A stretch of 64,000 nucleotides of DNA from Larix kaempferi. Taxonomy: Eukaryota; Streptophyta; Pinopsida; Pinales; Pinaceae. This document shows, one piece after another, positions 43,036-56,300 of the stretch. The notes beneath the pieces were generated by a model. The model made no database searches. It had not been told where the DNA came from and was given only the letters and a program-made list of their open reading frames with translations. The stretch's first letter is position 1, and each line of letters begins with the position of its first letter. The stretch spans positions 6,262,001-6,326,000 of the forward strand of contig BSBM01000186.1 in NCBI GenBank assembly GCA_027924585.1. The letters run 5' to 3'. A program made the position numbers and the translations under genes.

Positions 43036-44149
43036 ATGGGAAGAAGTGGCGATATTAACAAGGTAGAACCGATGGACACAAAGTGGGCTGCGCAATTTCC
43101 GAAACGTGCAGACTTGTTTAAAGTAGCTAGATGGTTCAATTTCTTCGAGAAAGTTACTGGGTTTAATGAAGAAGTTTCGATTTAATTTGCAAAGAATTTG
43201 ACTAATGATGTTATTAAGTTCAAAACCTTAATATTTCAGCTCACGGAAGCCTTAATTTCCGAAGCTACTCGCATTGCCATGGATGGGGAATTGTGGTTCA
43301 AAAAAGTTCCTTTCAAGTTTGACCCAAATCCTTTCTTGCTACCAGGTAATGAAACCCTAAATTGGAGCAATGGTGTTCATATAACAAATTTTCAACCAGA
43401 ATGGAGGGAGGTGCTAGTCATTATACAAGCCTACGTTACATGTGAGGGCAGGTTCTCAATGGTTTTTAAATACCATGTTAGGTTTTTTATGCATCTTAAA
43501 TTGCACTGTAAAATGAATCTACCTTCTTGTACAAAAGCATCCAAAAAATGTCAAATAAGGCAAAAGCGCATCCTGAGCATACAAGGCTGCATCCTGAGCA
43601 TACAAGGCAATCCATATTTCATCATGGACTTAAAAAACTAATCATTCAAACAGTACTAGAAAAGGAAAAGAAGACCTAGGAATATTTTATATTTTGGTCT
43701 AGATTTATGGATGAACACGATGAGCGAATAAACAAGAATAGGTCCAAAAAGAGAGGTAAAAAGGGTAAGGAGGGAGTTTTGATACAAGAAATTTCTGAAA
43801 AGCCTCTGTTACAGGAAAAATCAAAAAGTCCTGAAAAGGAGGAATAGGTTAATATAGTCGAAGAAAAACAAGAACATTGTCAAGAAGAGAAAGAACATTG
43901 TCAAGAGGTTCAAGAAATAGAGAAAACAATTAGTCTTACAGCCAAACAAGTTCAAAGTCTAGTCACACCAAAACAGAGTATAATTGAGAAACTAGTTTCA
44001 CAGACTTCTATAGAAGATACAAAGAATGAAAGTTTCCAGGTTATGGACTTAGAAGCAGATGCAAACCTCCTCATGCAGTTAAGAGAATAAATTTAGAAGT
44101 TTAGAACAAGATCAACTACAAACAATAATATGGAAAAGGGTTCAAGTTC
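43036..44149 (+). pseudogene. Unrecognised coiled-coil frame, 5' part
   Basis: ATG 43036 opens MGRSGDINKVEPMDTKWAAQ, then WFNFFEKVTGFNEEVS, one TAA (43183), and a compact segment with FKVPFKFD-like and PEWREVLVIIQAYVTCEG sequence. After an in-frame 21-bp tandem duplication (43568-43609) and a frameshift near 43650-43700 comes a Lys/Glu-rich tail with a repeated EEK.EHCQE element, SLTAKQVQSLVTPKQSI and DLEADANLLMQLRE. The chromovirus at 44150 splits the coding sequence. Removing it and one AGTTC copy rejoins the frame exactly to 57600. I do not recognise the family. A retroelement accessory ORF or a host gene are both possible. Confidence 0.55.
44145..44149. other. Target-site duplication, left (AGTTC)
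   Basis: AGTTC precedes the TG of the left LTR and recurs at 57595-57599 after the CA of the right LTR. Confidence 0.92.
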
Positions 44150-47100
44150 TGTAATATCCTGAATTTTGTAATAACTATTTTGTTGTTATACTGGGCCACG
44201 GCCCCAACACCTATGTTTATTTTGAGTATTGGGAATGAGCCCTAACACCTATGATTTATTCTTTTATATGTATATCAACATATCGGGCATGGACACTGAC
44301 TAACTTCTTTATTTGAGTATATATTGGGCAGGAAGGCCCCAATGTTTAATGATGTTCTTCAACATTGATAAGGGTACAAAACCTAATATACTGAGATGAT
44401 CTTTTGTTATGTACTATGCAGAGCTATGATTTTACATGATTTGACTTATGAGTGTGTTGAGCGTGGACTCAGAAAAACACATGTAACCTATGCACTGGGC
44501 ATAATCCCCAATGTACCTAGAAGAATGTTTATGTACTGGGAGTAATCCCTGAGGTACATTAAGTGTTGCTCCTAAGCCCTGGAGCACTCCAAGCTTGATA
44601 AACGAATACTGGATCCGAGGAAACTTAAATATTATAGATGTGCCTCACAACCACATTCTAGCACTAGTGTTGAGAAGAGGCTCTGGAATTGCACTAGCGT
44701 AATTCCCATGTGAGAGTGTTGAGTTAAAAGGCTCTGAAGAGCACTCGGGGTTACTAAATCTCAAAGTGTTGAGTCGGAAGGACTCTAAATAGCACTTTTA
44801 CTTTCATCACACTTATTTTATTTGATTAAATTATTTATTTTTATCTATCATCAAGTACTGCGGGAACTACCGTGTTAAACAAGGGAATCCGACATGAAAT
44901 AAAGAGACTAGAGGTGCATATCCAAGCCTACCGAAAGACCGTCCAAAGAAGTGGACGTTAACCCTAATTTGTTAAACCAAAGTATCATACAGGATTACAT
45001 ATTGGTATTAATAATTGTAATAAATAAGGATGTGATTATTTATTTATAAAAGACATTCATTGCATATAGGTTATGCATAGTGGGATGCCACATTATGTAA
45101 TAATATTAACAAAAGTATTCACATTTAGTGGACAACCATGACTGTAAATAATAGTAATAGTGTATTAATACCTAGGTTAGAATTACTATTATTATAATTA
45201 TTGTTACCATAATTATTATGAAGAGCTTAAATCAAAAATCACTGATAGATTAAGCCATTGAAAAAGTCTTAGTGCAAAAAAACTAAATACTTATTAAATA
45301 ATATATTTTAAATATTATTTATTAATTTAAAGAAACAAATTATTCCAACAGTCATAATTAAAGAATACCCTACTTGAAGAGGGAAGATCCCAAGTTGGGG
45401 ATTATCTATCTTTTCATTATCATTCTCTAATGGTCATTAAAGGAAAAACTTCTGCTCCAAGAAACTGAACTAGCAGTAACCTTTGGTCCTCTATCTCTTT
45501 TGCATGTTGGAATCCAGCTCGGAGGGATCCATACTGAACCAGGAACGGTTGTAGGATCATGGTTGGGAGGAACATGATAGCCCCAAAGTTATCCAGCTAA
45601 AGGAAATCACCCTAACAGGTTAGCTAGATACAACAGGCTCTACATTAACCATTGTTGCGTGTGCAGGTCACTACAGGAAGGATTCAAGTGCCAAGCAGCT
45701 AGGTTTCCATAGGAAGGGACTAAGTACTCAAGCAGCTAGGTATGGGGTATTTAATGTCTCAAATTTTCATTATAATAAAGTTAGGTTTCTACAATTAGAA
45801 TAGATACTGCATTATTGTTCATTATCAATATTATCAATTTTGAGGTTCTGCCTAGAACCTAGTGGAGGGTCTAGTAGGGCTAGCCGAGCTAGCCTTTGCT
45901 AGACAACGTACATTGTCTTCTACGTTAGGGTTATTATAATTCCTTGTTCATAGATATATGTTTTATGTTTGAATTGTATTCCCTATTCATATGGCAGAGT
46001 TTCATCTACGACTGTTAGTTCCTTTTACATTATTACCGTGTCTATATTGGAAACACTACCAAATAGAAATAAAAACCAGACAACGAAAATTTCAGCTGCA
46101 CTACTCATTTATATTATCAAACATCTCTACGATAGCAATATTTAATCAAACTTTAAACGCATCAAGTATTACACAGAGATTCGTATTCCAAAACATAGGT
46201 TCACATATCCAAACATAGATTCACATATAATTCAATCGTCATCTACATTTTAAATATGGGTGCCAATCCCAAAACCCTTATGGGCTTGCAATTCATGGAT
46301 CGGATCCCATCCCCAATCAAAAAGCGTTTCATATCAAACCAAATTTATTGAATACATAGTAACCTTAAACGTATTTCTACGTTAGTTAACCATTCGTCCT
46401 TGTAAACAGTAAAATAGAAATTCATAGGAGGAATCCGGATTTCAATGTTTAAAACTTACAGAAGTCAAATGCAAATCGTTACCACAGGCGGACTTCAGCA
46501 ACGACAATTTGTTTCCACTTTAAAATTATTAACCTCAAACTTAGAAAACTTACGAAGGTCACGACTACACACACGCAGGCTTGAAATTTCAACTTGAAAA
46601 CTCTAATGGGCACCTCCCCAGTTCACGGTTCGAATCTCAAAACCTAAGGATAGGCACCCATACTTTTCAAAACTGGTAAACCACAGGTTTGGGTATCAAA
46701 CCCCTGGAATAGCTCATCTTGCCCAGGATCATTCATGATAAAATTAGACTCTGGATAAGAGTATCATAGGTATCAACGAAATACAAATCTACCATTTATT
46801 AGCCCAATTGTCTAGCTACAGGATAATACTATAACAGTGCATACATTCTTACAAATTGAGCCATAGGAAAGAAATACTCAAGACAAATCCAGGGTAGGTA
46901 TCACATATAACATGGAATCCATTTATTTATACAAGCGATTTTTCCATTAGAGTTTTTATACTGACAAAGGCATCATTCAAAAATATAGTAGCCAGGGTTC
47001 CTTCGTATAACCATTAAGCCTCATAGAAATGAAAGCGCAGATGCCCTTTATTATTACAGTTCAAACTTCGAAAAAAAAACGATACCCATGATTACATACA

Positions 47101-48445
47101 GGAAAGAAAAAAATATACACTTTCAGAATCCCATATTCACACAAGTACAAATATAGAAATAGCAACCAAGGACAATCCATTAAACCCTGCTACAAGCAGA
47201 GGGACCCTCAGAAGTTTTCACCATCAAAATATTAATTACAACGAGTCTTCATACATCGGGTCAAGCCAAAGGTGATCACCCCTCAGACTTCAAAAATATG
47301 AGTGAGCCAAAGGTCTCACGAAGTCTCGTCGTCATAATTTACCAAAACCGAGAAAGGTAAGTCTGAAGGGTTAATGGAACCCGGGTCTTACCATTTCCAA
47401 ACGCCATGAGTAGTTCGTAAGGGCTCTTTTCTTGTTCAATGCAAGGATCCACTCCATACCTGTCAATGAGAACATATCCGTGGTTAGAACCTGAATAGTT
47501 AAAGGATTATGGAGTTAAAAACTGAGAAAACTTCAGGGGTAACGAGAAGAATAGTTACCTGTAGATGGGTTCTGCTACATCGACACCATGCCCAGCAATG
47601 ATACCCTGGCCATGAGCATAGCTCAGGACAGGTGTAGTTTCTCCACCAACAAGCTGAAGAATCTCCCTCTAAGCCAAGAGACAATCAAACGCACGACTTG
47701 ACATCATTGGGCAAACCCTTGCCAAAACCCTTCATCCAACTAGCCACAAACCACGTGACTGCCAAAGAGTGCATTTAATATAACCAACTACCACGACAGG
47801 ACACCATTGCGAATTGCAAATCATATCGTATAGTTTTTGGGGTTCAAACATTTAGTTAAGTATCATAAAGGACAAAGACCTCAACCCTTACATATTTAGC
47901 ACCAATGGTGTTTTTCTTCCACCTTGAGAATTTCACATGATGAAACTATTCACAAAATAACCACGAGGGACACCTGTGAGGAAATATCAAACAAGTATGC
48001 AATAGCGGAATCGCTAAGTAAGACCACAGGTCTCAAACATTCACACATTACCTCTCGGCGACTCCGCCAGGAGTGCTTAGATTAATCCCAAAGTTTCAGG
48101 GAAATTCAACTTCACTCATCAAGTTCATCAAACCTGAGGATTAACATTCAAACAATTTAGATTTTAAAACATACATTTAAAGTGCACAAGAAGCAAAATG
48201 ACTGCTAGTATTATCTCATGACTACACTCTGCAATCATACTCAACATAATCACTTCCCTATTGACAAGCATGACCAATGAGAACTACCTTGTTAGAAATT
48301 CTCCCAAACACTTAGATATTGAATGCAATACCGATACCCTTTTTTTACAACACTGAAGTTGTTTCATAAATTATAATTGGTGTTAGGCATATTTGCAAGG
48401 TGAAGGAATTTTTTTTTTTATTCTATTATTTTTAGGGACATTACA
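44150..48445 (+). repeat. 5' LTR of the chromovirus (4296 bp)
   Basis: Starts TGTAATATCCTGAATTTTG and ends TTTTTAGGGACATTACA, with TGTAAT/ATTACA as a six-base terminal inverted repeat. No frame of note lies inside; the longest is about 75 codons and unsupported. Near 44560-44800 the word GTGTTGAG with AAGGCTCTGAAGAGCACT variants repeats several times. Confidence 0.92.
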
Positions 48446-48447
48446 AG

Positions 48448-48460
48448 TGGTATCAAAGCC
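48448..48460 (+). other. Primer-binding site TGGTATCAAAGCC
   Basis: Two bases after the LTR end. It matches the initiator tRNA-Met class (TGGTATCAGAGC) with one A for G change. Confidence 0.85.
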
Positions 48461-48630
48461 CAGCTACAAAACTAAGTGACCTATTGGGCTCATTACAAAT
48501 ATTCGATGCAGATATTCAATAAATAGAATCATGCATTTGTGAAATTGTTATTTTTATGAGAGGAGTAAACTAACAGATTTTTCTGTTCTTGACACTTATA
48601 TAGCATTGTAGGTACAGTCATTGTCTAAAA

Positions 48631-49679
48631 ATGAATGTAGAACAGGGCAATAGCATACATGAAAATTTGAACTCGCCACCACGAGAGCAAGAAATTGTGG
48701 TCGAAATCAACTCGGATTTAATGAAATCGATGCAAAACCTACAGGCAGAATTCCAAAGTTTCAGAGATGAGAACATGCAAGAAAAAAGAGAGCAGCAAGT
48801 TATAAATGAAGCCTTACTCCAAATCTTAACAGGGGCAAATCCCCATGAATAGCCTCTTGTCTTAGTCAACACTTTTAAGACAGGAAACTGCCACCCAAGG
48901 GAATCTTCCAGTCATAAGAGAGAAGAGTAGGAAGAACACTAGCCAGAATCAATGGAAGAGGAATGTAAGGATTCTTCCAACGATGATGGTTCAACACCTC
49001 CTTGCAAGAGAAGGAGGAAGAGTGACGACAGTTTGCAAGGAGAATTCAGGAAGATAAGAGCCCCAACTTATGATGGAGAGATCAAATCTAGGGAAAAGAC
49101 TGAAGAGTGGCTACTAGGAATGAATAAATACTTCAAGGTTCATAATTACTCCAGTGTAATGCAAGCCCGACTAGCCATCTACAACATGAATGGTAAGGCT
49201 GCCAAATGGTGGCAGGACTTGAAGCACACCAAAGGACAAGAATTGAGAGACATAACCTGGCATACTTCCAGCAGAATATTCTAGGACAAATATATGTCTG
49301 AAAGATTCTTTGATAAGAAAATTAAAGAATTTCATGAGTTGAAAATGGGCTCTCTGACAATGGAAGCATTCATAAACCGATTCCTAGACTTGCTACACTA
49401 TGTGCCATACATTAAAGATGAGAAGGTCAAAATTCAACAATTCTTGGGAGGGATGCCACCAAACTTTAGAGAAAAGACAGAGTTTGACATGCCCAAAACC
49501 CTTGATGTGACCTTACATAAAGCAAGGTTGTGTTATGAACATGGACAACTAAGGAATGACAACATCAACAGAAATAGAGATAGGTTCAGAACCTTCTCGG
49601 ACAACCACGGACCAAGTTTTAGACCTCCACCTTATCGGAAACATAACAACATTTTTCCGCTCAATAGAGGCTTCAACTG
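48631..49679 (+). pseudogene. gag: Chromovirus gag
   Basis: ATG 48631 begins MNVEQGNSIHENLNSPPREQ. A coiled-coil stretch (LMKSMQNLQAEFQSFRDEN) precedes the capsid-type domain (about 49050-49550: IRAPTYDGEIKSREKTEEW, MNGKAAKWWQDLKH, SERFFDKKIKEFHELKMGSL and VKIQQFLGGMPPNFREKTEF). Four TAG codons interrupt it. The phase shifts by one base between about 49600 and 49680. Downstream in the new frame, SYWKCQGPHYYRDCPSK is a zinc knuckle with one Cys replaced by Trp-Lys context. Gag packages the element RNA. Confidence 0.8.
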
Positions 49680-52600
49680 ACCTCAAGCATGACCAAGTGC
49701 CCCCACCACCTGTCAATAGGCCAGTTTTCAATAAAGGGACAAAAGCTGTCCCACCAACTGTTTCTTATTGGAAATGCCAAGGGCCACACTACTACAGAGA
49801 CTGCCCCAGCAAAATAGATGGAGTTTTACACAACGTCTAGGCATAACCTACCATAGGAGACATGGAAAAGACACCAAGGATTTATGCCGCTCTCGATGGT
49901 CGATAGACAAATCACCAAGCCACCATGGTGGAAATAGAGGGTAAGATCTCTAACACTGCCATGTTAGTTTTAATAGATCCCGGCGCTTACTGAAGCTATA
50001 TCTCCCCTAAGTTAGTGGACAATTGTAAGTTGGACCGAGAACCTCACGAGAAACCATGGCTAGTACAACTAGCCACCGGCACCAAATGAAAGGTCTTCGA
50101 GTTAGTTAAGACCTGTGAAATAGACTTAAATGGGTTCCAAACTAGGATATATTTAAAAATTCTACCCCTAGGGTCGTATGATGCACTCATCGGCATGGAT
50201 TGGTTAGAACAACACCATGTCCTACTAGAATGCTTAAACAAACCCTTACTCTGCATGGATGACCAAGGGAATCAAAAGACGATTCAGGGTATCCCTAAGA
50301 AAGTGTCGGTACGATAGATCTCCGCCTTACAAGTAAAGAAATGTTTCAGAAAAGGTTGCAAACTCTTTTCCATCAATATCCAAAACATAGAAACTGATAG
50401 GGAACAAAAGATTGAGGACTTCCCAGTCCTCGTAGAATTCAAGGATGTATTTCCTGAAGAAATATCGGGATTACCAACCAAATGAGACTTAGACGTTTCC
50501 ATCGAGCTAAAACTTGGGTTAGTGCCAACTTCCAAAGCCCTATACCGCATGAGCACACCAGAATTGGTGGAGCTCAAGCTTCAGTTACAAGAGTTAATAG
50601 ATAAAGCGTACATCTGACCTAGTGTGTCCCCTTGGGGTGCACCGATACTCTTTGTCAAGAAGAAAGACAAAATGATGTGGATGTGCATCGATTACCACCA
50701 ACTCAACAAGATGACCATTAAGAACCGCTACCCACTCCTTAGGATCGATGACTTGTTTAAGCAATTCAGAGGGGCAAAGATCTTCTCAAAGATCGACTTG
50801 TGATCCAGTTACCATCAGGTGAGGATCCGTGATGAGGATATCAATAAAATCGCATTCCAAACCTGTTACGGCCACTGCGAGTTCGTAGTGATGCCCTTTG
50901 GGTTAACGAACGCACCAGCCAACTTTATGTGCATGATGAACAATATCTTTAGTAAATACCTCGATAAATTCATTCTAGTCTTTATTGACGACATTTTGAT
51001 CTACTCCAAGAATGAAGTAGAACATGAGGAGCACCTCCGGATTGTTTTACAGATACTAAGGGAACACCAACTTTATGCCAAGTTTAGTAATTGTGATTTC
51101 TACAAACCCCAGATTCAATACTTAGGACATATCATTTTCGAGAAGGGAATAGCCGTCGACCCCTAAAAGGTCAAAGCTATCGAAGAATGGCCCACACCTA
51201 CTTGCGTCTTTGATATAAGATCGTCATTCTTAGGATTAGCTAGCTACTACCGAAATTTCATTGGGAACTTTTCATGGATTGCATGTCCCATGACCACCTT
51301 GCAGAAAAAGGAAAACAAGTTTATCTGGATGGATAAGTGCGAAGAAAGATTTCAAAAGCTAAAGCAACTACTGATTAGTGCACCGATTCTGCGTATCGTG
51401 GATCCCAATGGGTACTTTGTCGTTTGCACAGATGCAAGCAAGGAAGGACTCGGGGGAGTCCTTATGCAAGATAATTTTGCCATATGCTATGAATCGAGGA
51501 AACTAAAAGAGCATGAGCAGAACTACCCTACTCATGACCTCGAACTAGCCGCCATCATCCATGCTCTGAAAATGTGGCAACATTATCTCATGAGAAAGAA
51601 ATTACTATTGATGACTGATAACATGAGCTTGAAATACCTTTTCGACCAACCCGACCTAAATGCTAGGCAAGTCAGGTGGTTAGCCTCCCTTAGTGAATAC
51701 CATTTTGAGCTAAAGCATATAAAAGGAAAGGAAAACAAGATTGCGGATGCCTTGAGCCATCGAGCACATATGCTTTATGAGGTCACAGTGAGCCAAACCA
51801 ACTTAGACTTACACCATAGAATTCGAACGGCATGTAAGAGTGACCATTATTACACGAAAATACTTGCAAAGATCTAGGAAGACATAATTTTCCAATAGCA
51901 GAAAGAATATAACATAGATGAATCAGGACTACAGTGGTCGAAAGACCGACTTTACATCCCAGAGAGTGGAGACATTAGATCAAACATTCTCACCGAATTT
52001 CACCAGAAACCCTATTCAGGGCACCCTAGATATCAAAAGATGATGTCAGCCATAAAGAAACATTACTTTTGGCCTAAGATGAAAGCTAACATCGCAATGC
52101 TCATCGTAAAATGTCAGGAGTGCCAATTGGTCAAAGAAGAACACCAACACCCCTCCGAATTACTTCAACCGTTACCCATTCCGCAATGGAAATGGGAGGT
52201 AATAAGTATGGACTTCATCACGGGATTACCCAAGAGTAAGAAACTGAACGACATCATATTTGTAGTGGTAGACAAGCTGTCTAAAGTAGCCCACTTTGTA
52301 CCAGTGAAATCTAGCTACAAAGCAGTTCACATCGTGAAAATATTCTTAAAAGAGATCTTTCGATTGCACGGAATACCCAAAGCAATCATTTTCGATCGAG
52401 ACACGAAGTTCACTAGTAACTTATGGAGAGCATTGTTCTCTGGGTTGGAGACCGAGTTACAATTTAGTACCACGTACCATCCCTAGACCGACGGACAAAC
52501 AGAACAAGTAAACCAGATCCTCGAGGACATGTTGAAGATGTATGTCATGAACAAACCCACCAAGTGGGAAAATTATTTGCACCTCACAGAGTTTGCATAG

Positions 52601-53263
52601 AACAACGGTTATCAAACCTTGGCCAAAATGAGTCCTTTCGAAGTACTCTATGACAGGAAATGTCGGACCCCTATGAATTGGGACAGTCCAGTAGACAAAC
52701 TTATGTTAGGACCCAACCTATTAAAGGACTTGGAATAACTAGTCTCCAAGGTACAACTGAACTTAAAAGAAGCACAAGACCGCCAAAAGTGTTATGCGGG
52801 AAAGAAAAGAAAAGATAAAGATTACCAAGTCGGTGAACATGTGTTTCTAAAAATAAAGGCGAAACAAAGCTCATTCAGCTTGGGACGTTGTGGGAAACTA
52901 GCCCCAAGAATTTGTGGACCTTTTGAAATACTGGCCAAGAAGGGCCTAGTAGCTTATGAGCTAGCCTTACCAGCTCATACAAAAGTTAGTAATGTTTTTC
53001 ATGCTTCACTATTAAAGAAATATGTATACAATACTAAACATGTTATTGATTGGTCATTATTAGAGGTGGTGCCCAAAGGGGAGTTCACGCCAGAACCAGT
53101 CCACATTCTGGACAAGAGAGAGGTCCATCTTAGGAGGAGGACCATTACTCAGCTGAAAGTGCAATGGAGGCACTTTGGACCAGATGAGGCTACTTGGGAG
53201 AATGAGGCCACCATGAAAGAGGCATACCCTGCCTTGTTTCATGACTTCATTCCTAGTCCCTAG
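49556..53263 (+). pseudogene. pol: Chromovirus pol: protease, RT, RNase H, integrase, chromodomain
   Basis: A single phase holds for 3.7 kb. Order: knuckle remnant; protease (AMLVLIDPGAY, stop; about 49955); reverse transcriptase with [15 protein letters not shown] and the catalytic FIDDILIYS (50981); RNase H with CTDASKEGLGGVLMQ, HDLELAAIIHAL and LLMTDNMSLKYLF; integrase with an H..H..C..C zinc region (about 52010-52130), catalytic Asp in VISMDFITGLPKS and FDRDTKFTSN, and Glu in the following helix; and a chromodomain (about 53095-53230: KVQWRHFGPDEATWENEA preceded by VHLRRRTITQL). Length and order are normal for the clade. About 15 in-frame stops (7 TAG, 5 TGA, 3 TAA) disable it, with no indel needed to follow the frame. 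The chromodomain of such elements targets insertion to particular chromatin. Confidence 0.88.
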
Positions 53264-53288
53264 AAACACCGAGACAGTGTTGTTCTAA

Positions 53289-53300
53289 GCGGGGAGGGAT
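53289..53300 (+). other. Polypurine tract of the chromovirus
   Basis: AGCGGGGAGGGA, directly upstream of the right LTR; the expected primer for plus-strand synthesis. Confidence 0.8.
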
Positions 53301-56300
53301 GTAATATCCTGAATTTTGGACTAACTATTTTGTTGTTATATTGGGCCACGGCCCCAACACCTATGTTTATTTTGAGTATTGGGCATGATCCCTAGCACCT
53401 ATGATTTATTCTTTTATATGTATATCGACATATCAGGCATGGACCCTCACTGACTTCTTTATTTGAGTATATATTGGCAAGAAGGCCGCAATGTTTAATG
53501 ATGTTCTTCAGCTTTGATAAGGGTACAAACCCTAATATTCTAAGATGATCTTTTGTTACTTACTATGCAGATCTATGATTTTACATGATTTGACTTATGA
53601 GTGTGTTGAGCATGGACTCAGAAGCACACATGTAACCTACGTACCAGGCATAAGCACTGATGTACCTAGAAGAATGTTTATGTACTGGGAGTAAGCCCTG
53701 AGGTACATTGAGTGTTGGGCGTAAGCCCTGGAGCACTCCAAGATTGATAAACGAATACCGGATCCGAGGAAACTTAAATATTCTAGATGTGCCTCACAAC
53801 CACATTCTAGCACTAGTGTTGACCAGAGGCTCTAGAATTGCACTAGCATAATGCCCATGTGAGAGTGTTGAGTTAAAAGGCTCTGAAGAGCACTCGGGGT
53901 TACTAAATCTCAAAGTGTTGAGTCGGAAGGACTCTGAATAACACTTTTAGTTTCATCACACTTATTTGATTTGATTAAATGATTCATTTTTATCTATCAT
54001 CAAGTACTTCGGGAACTACTGTGTTAAACGAGGGAATCTGACATGCAAGAGAGAGACAAGAGGTGCCTATCCAAGCCTACCGAAAGACTGTCCAAAGAAG
54101 TGGACCTTAACCCTAATTTGTTAAACCAAAGTATCATACAAGATTAAATATTGGTATTAAGAATTGTAATAAATAAGGATGGGATTATTTATTTAAAAAA
54201 GACATTTATTGCATATAGGTTGTGCATAGTGGGATGCCACATTATGTAATAATATTAATAAAAGTATTAATATTTAGTGGACAACCATGATTGTAAATAA
54301 TAGTAATAGTGTATTAATACCTAGGTTAGAATTACTATTATTATAATTATTGTTACCATAATTATTATGAGGAGCTTAAATTAGAAATCATTGATAGATT
54401 AAGCCATTGAAAAAGTCTTAGTGAAAAAAGACTAAATACTTATTAAATAATATCTTTTAAATATTATTTATTAATTTAAAGAAACAAATTATTCCAACAG
54501 TCATAATTAAAGAATACCCTACTTAAAGAGGGCAGATCCCAAGTTGGGGATTATCTATCTTTTCATTATCATTCTCTGATGGTAATTAAAGGAGAAACTT
54601 CTGCTCCAAGAAACTGAACCAGCAGTAACCTTTGGTCCTCTATCTCTTTTGCATGTTGGAATCCAGCTCGGGGGGATCCATTACTGAACCAGGAATAGTT
54701 GTAGGATCATGGTTGGGAGCAACACGGTAGCCCCAAAGTTATCCAGCTAGAGGAAATCACCCTAATAGGTTAGCTAGATACAACATGCTCTGCATTAACC
54801 ATTGTTGAGTGTGCAGGTCACTACAGGAAGGATTCAAGTGCCAAGCAGCTAGGTTTCCGCAGGAAGGGACCAAGTACTCAAGTTGCCAGGTATGGGGTAT
54901 TTAATGTTTCAAATTTTCAGTTATAATAAAGTTAGGTTTCTACAATTAGAATAGATACTGCATTATTGTTCATTATCAATATTATCAACTTCGAGGTTCT
55001 TCCTAGAACCCACTAGAGGGTCTACCAGGGCTAGCTGGGCTAGCCTTTGCTAGACAACGCACATTGTCTTCTAGGTTAGCATTATTATAATTCCTTGTTC
55101 ATAGATATACGTTTTGTATTTTAATTGTATTCCCTATTCATAGGGAAGAGTTTCATCTATGACTGTTAGTTCTTTTTACATTATTACCCTATCTATATTG
55201 GAAACATTACTGAATAGAAATAAAAACCAGACAACGAAACTTTTAGCTGCATTACTCATTTAAATTATCAAACATCTCTACGATAGCAATCTTTAGTCAA
55301 ACTTTAAACGCATCAAGTATTACATAGAGATTCGTATTCCAAAACGTAGGTTCACATATCCAAACATAAATTCACATATAATTCAATCATCATCTGCATT
55401 TTAAATATGGGTGCCAATCCCAAAACCCTTACGGGCATGCAGTTTGTGGATCGAATCCCATCCCCAATCAAAATGCTCTTCATATCAAACCAAATTTATT
55501 GAATACACAGTGACCTTAAACTTATTTCTATGTTAGTTAACCATTCGTCCTTGTAAACAGTAAAATAGAAATTCATAGGAGGAATCGGGATTTCAATATT
55601 TAAAACTTACAAAAGTCAAATGCAAATCGATACCATAGGAAGACTTCAACAACCATGATTTGTTTCCAGTTTAAAATTCTTAACCTCAAACATAGCAAAC
55701 TTACGAAGGTCATCACTACACACATGAAGGCTTAAAATTTCAAGTTGAAAACTCTAATGCGCACCTCCCCTGTTCACGATTCGAATCTCACAACCTAAGG
55801 ATAGGCGCCCATACTTTTCAAAACTGGTAAACCATAGGTCTAAATATCAAACCCCTAGAATAGATCATCTTTCCCAGGATCATTCATGATAAAATTAGAC
55901 TTGGGATAAGAGTATCACAGGTATCAACGAAATACAAATCTACCATTTATTAGCCCAATCGTCTAGCTACACAATGATACTATAATAGTGCATACATTCT
56001 TACAAATTGCGCCATAGGAAAGAAATATGCAAGACAGATCCAGGGTAGGTATCACATATTACATGGAATCCATTTATTCAGACAACCGATTTTTCCATTA
56101 GAGTTTTTATACTGACAAAGGCATCATTCAAAAATATAGTAGCCAAGGTTCCTTCTTATAGCCATTAAGCCTCATATAAATGAAAGCGCAGATGCCCTTT
56201 ATTATTACAGTTCAAACTTTGAAAAAAAAACAATACCCATGATTACATAGAGGAAAGAAAAAAATATACCCTTTCATAATCCCATATTGACACAAGTACA

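Noticed and set aside
45991-46218. 75-codon frame inside the 5' LTR of the chromovirus
   Set aside because: Not open in the matching part of the other LTR and without known content.
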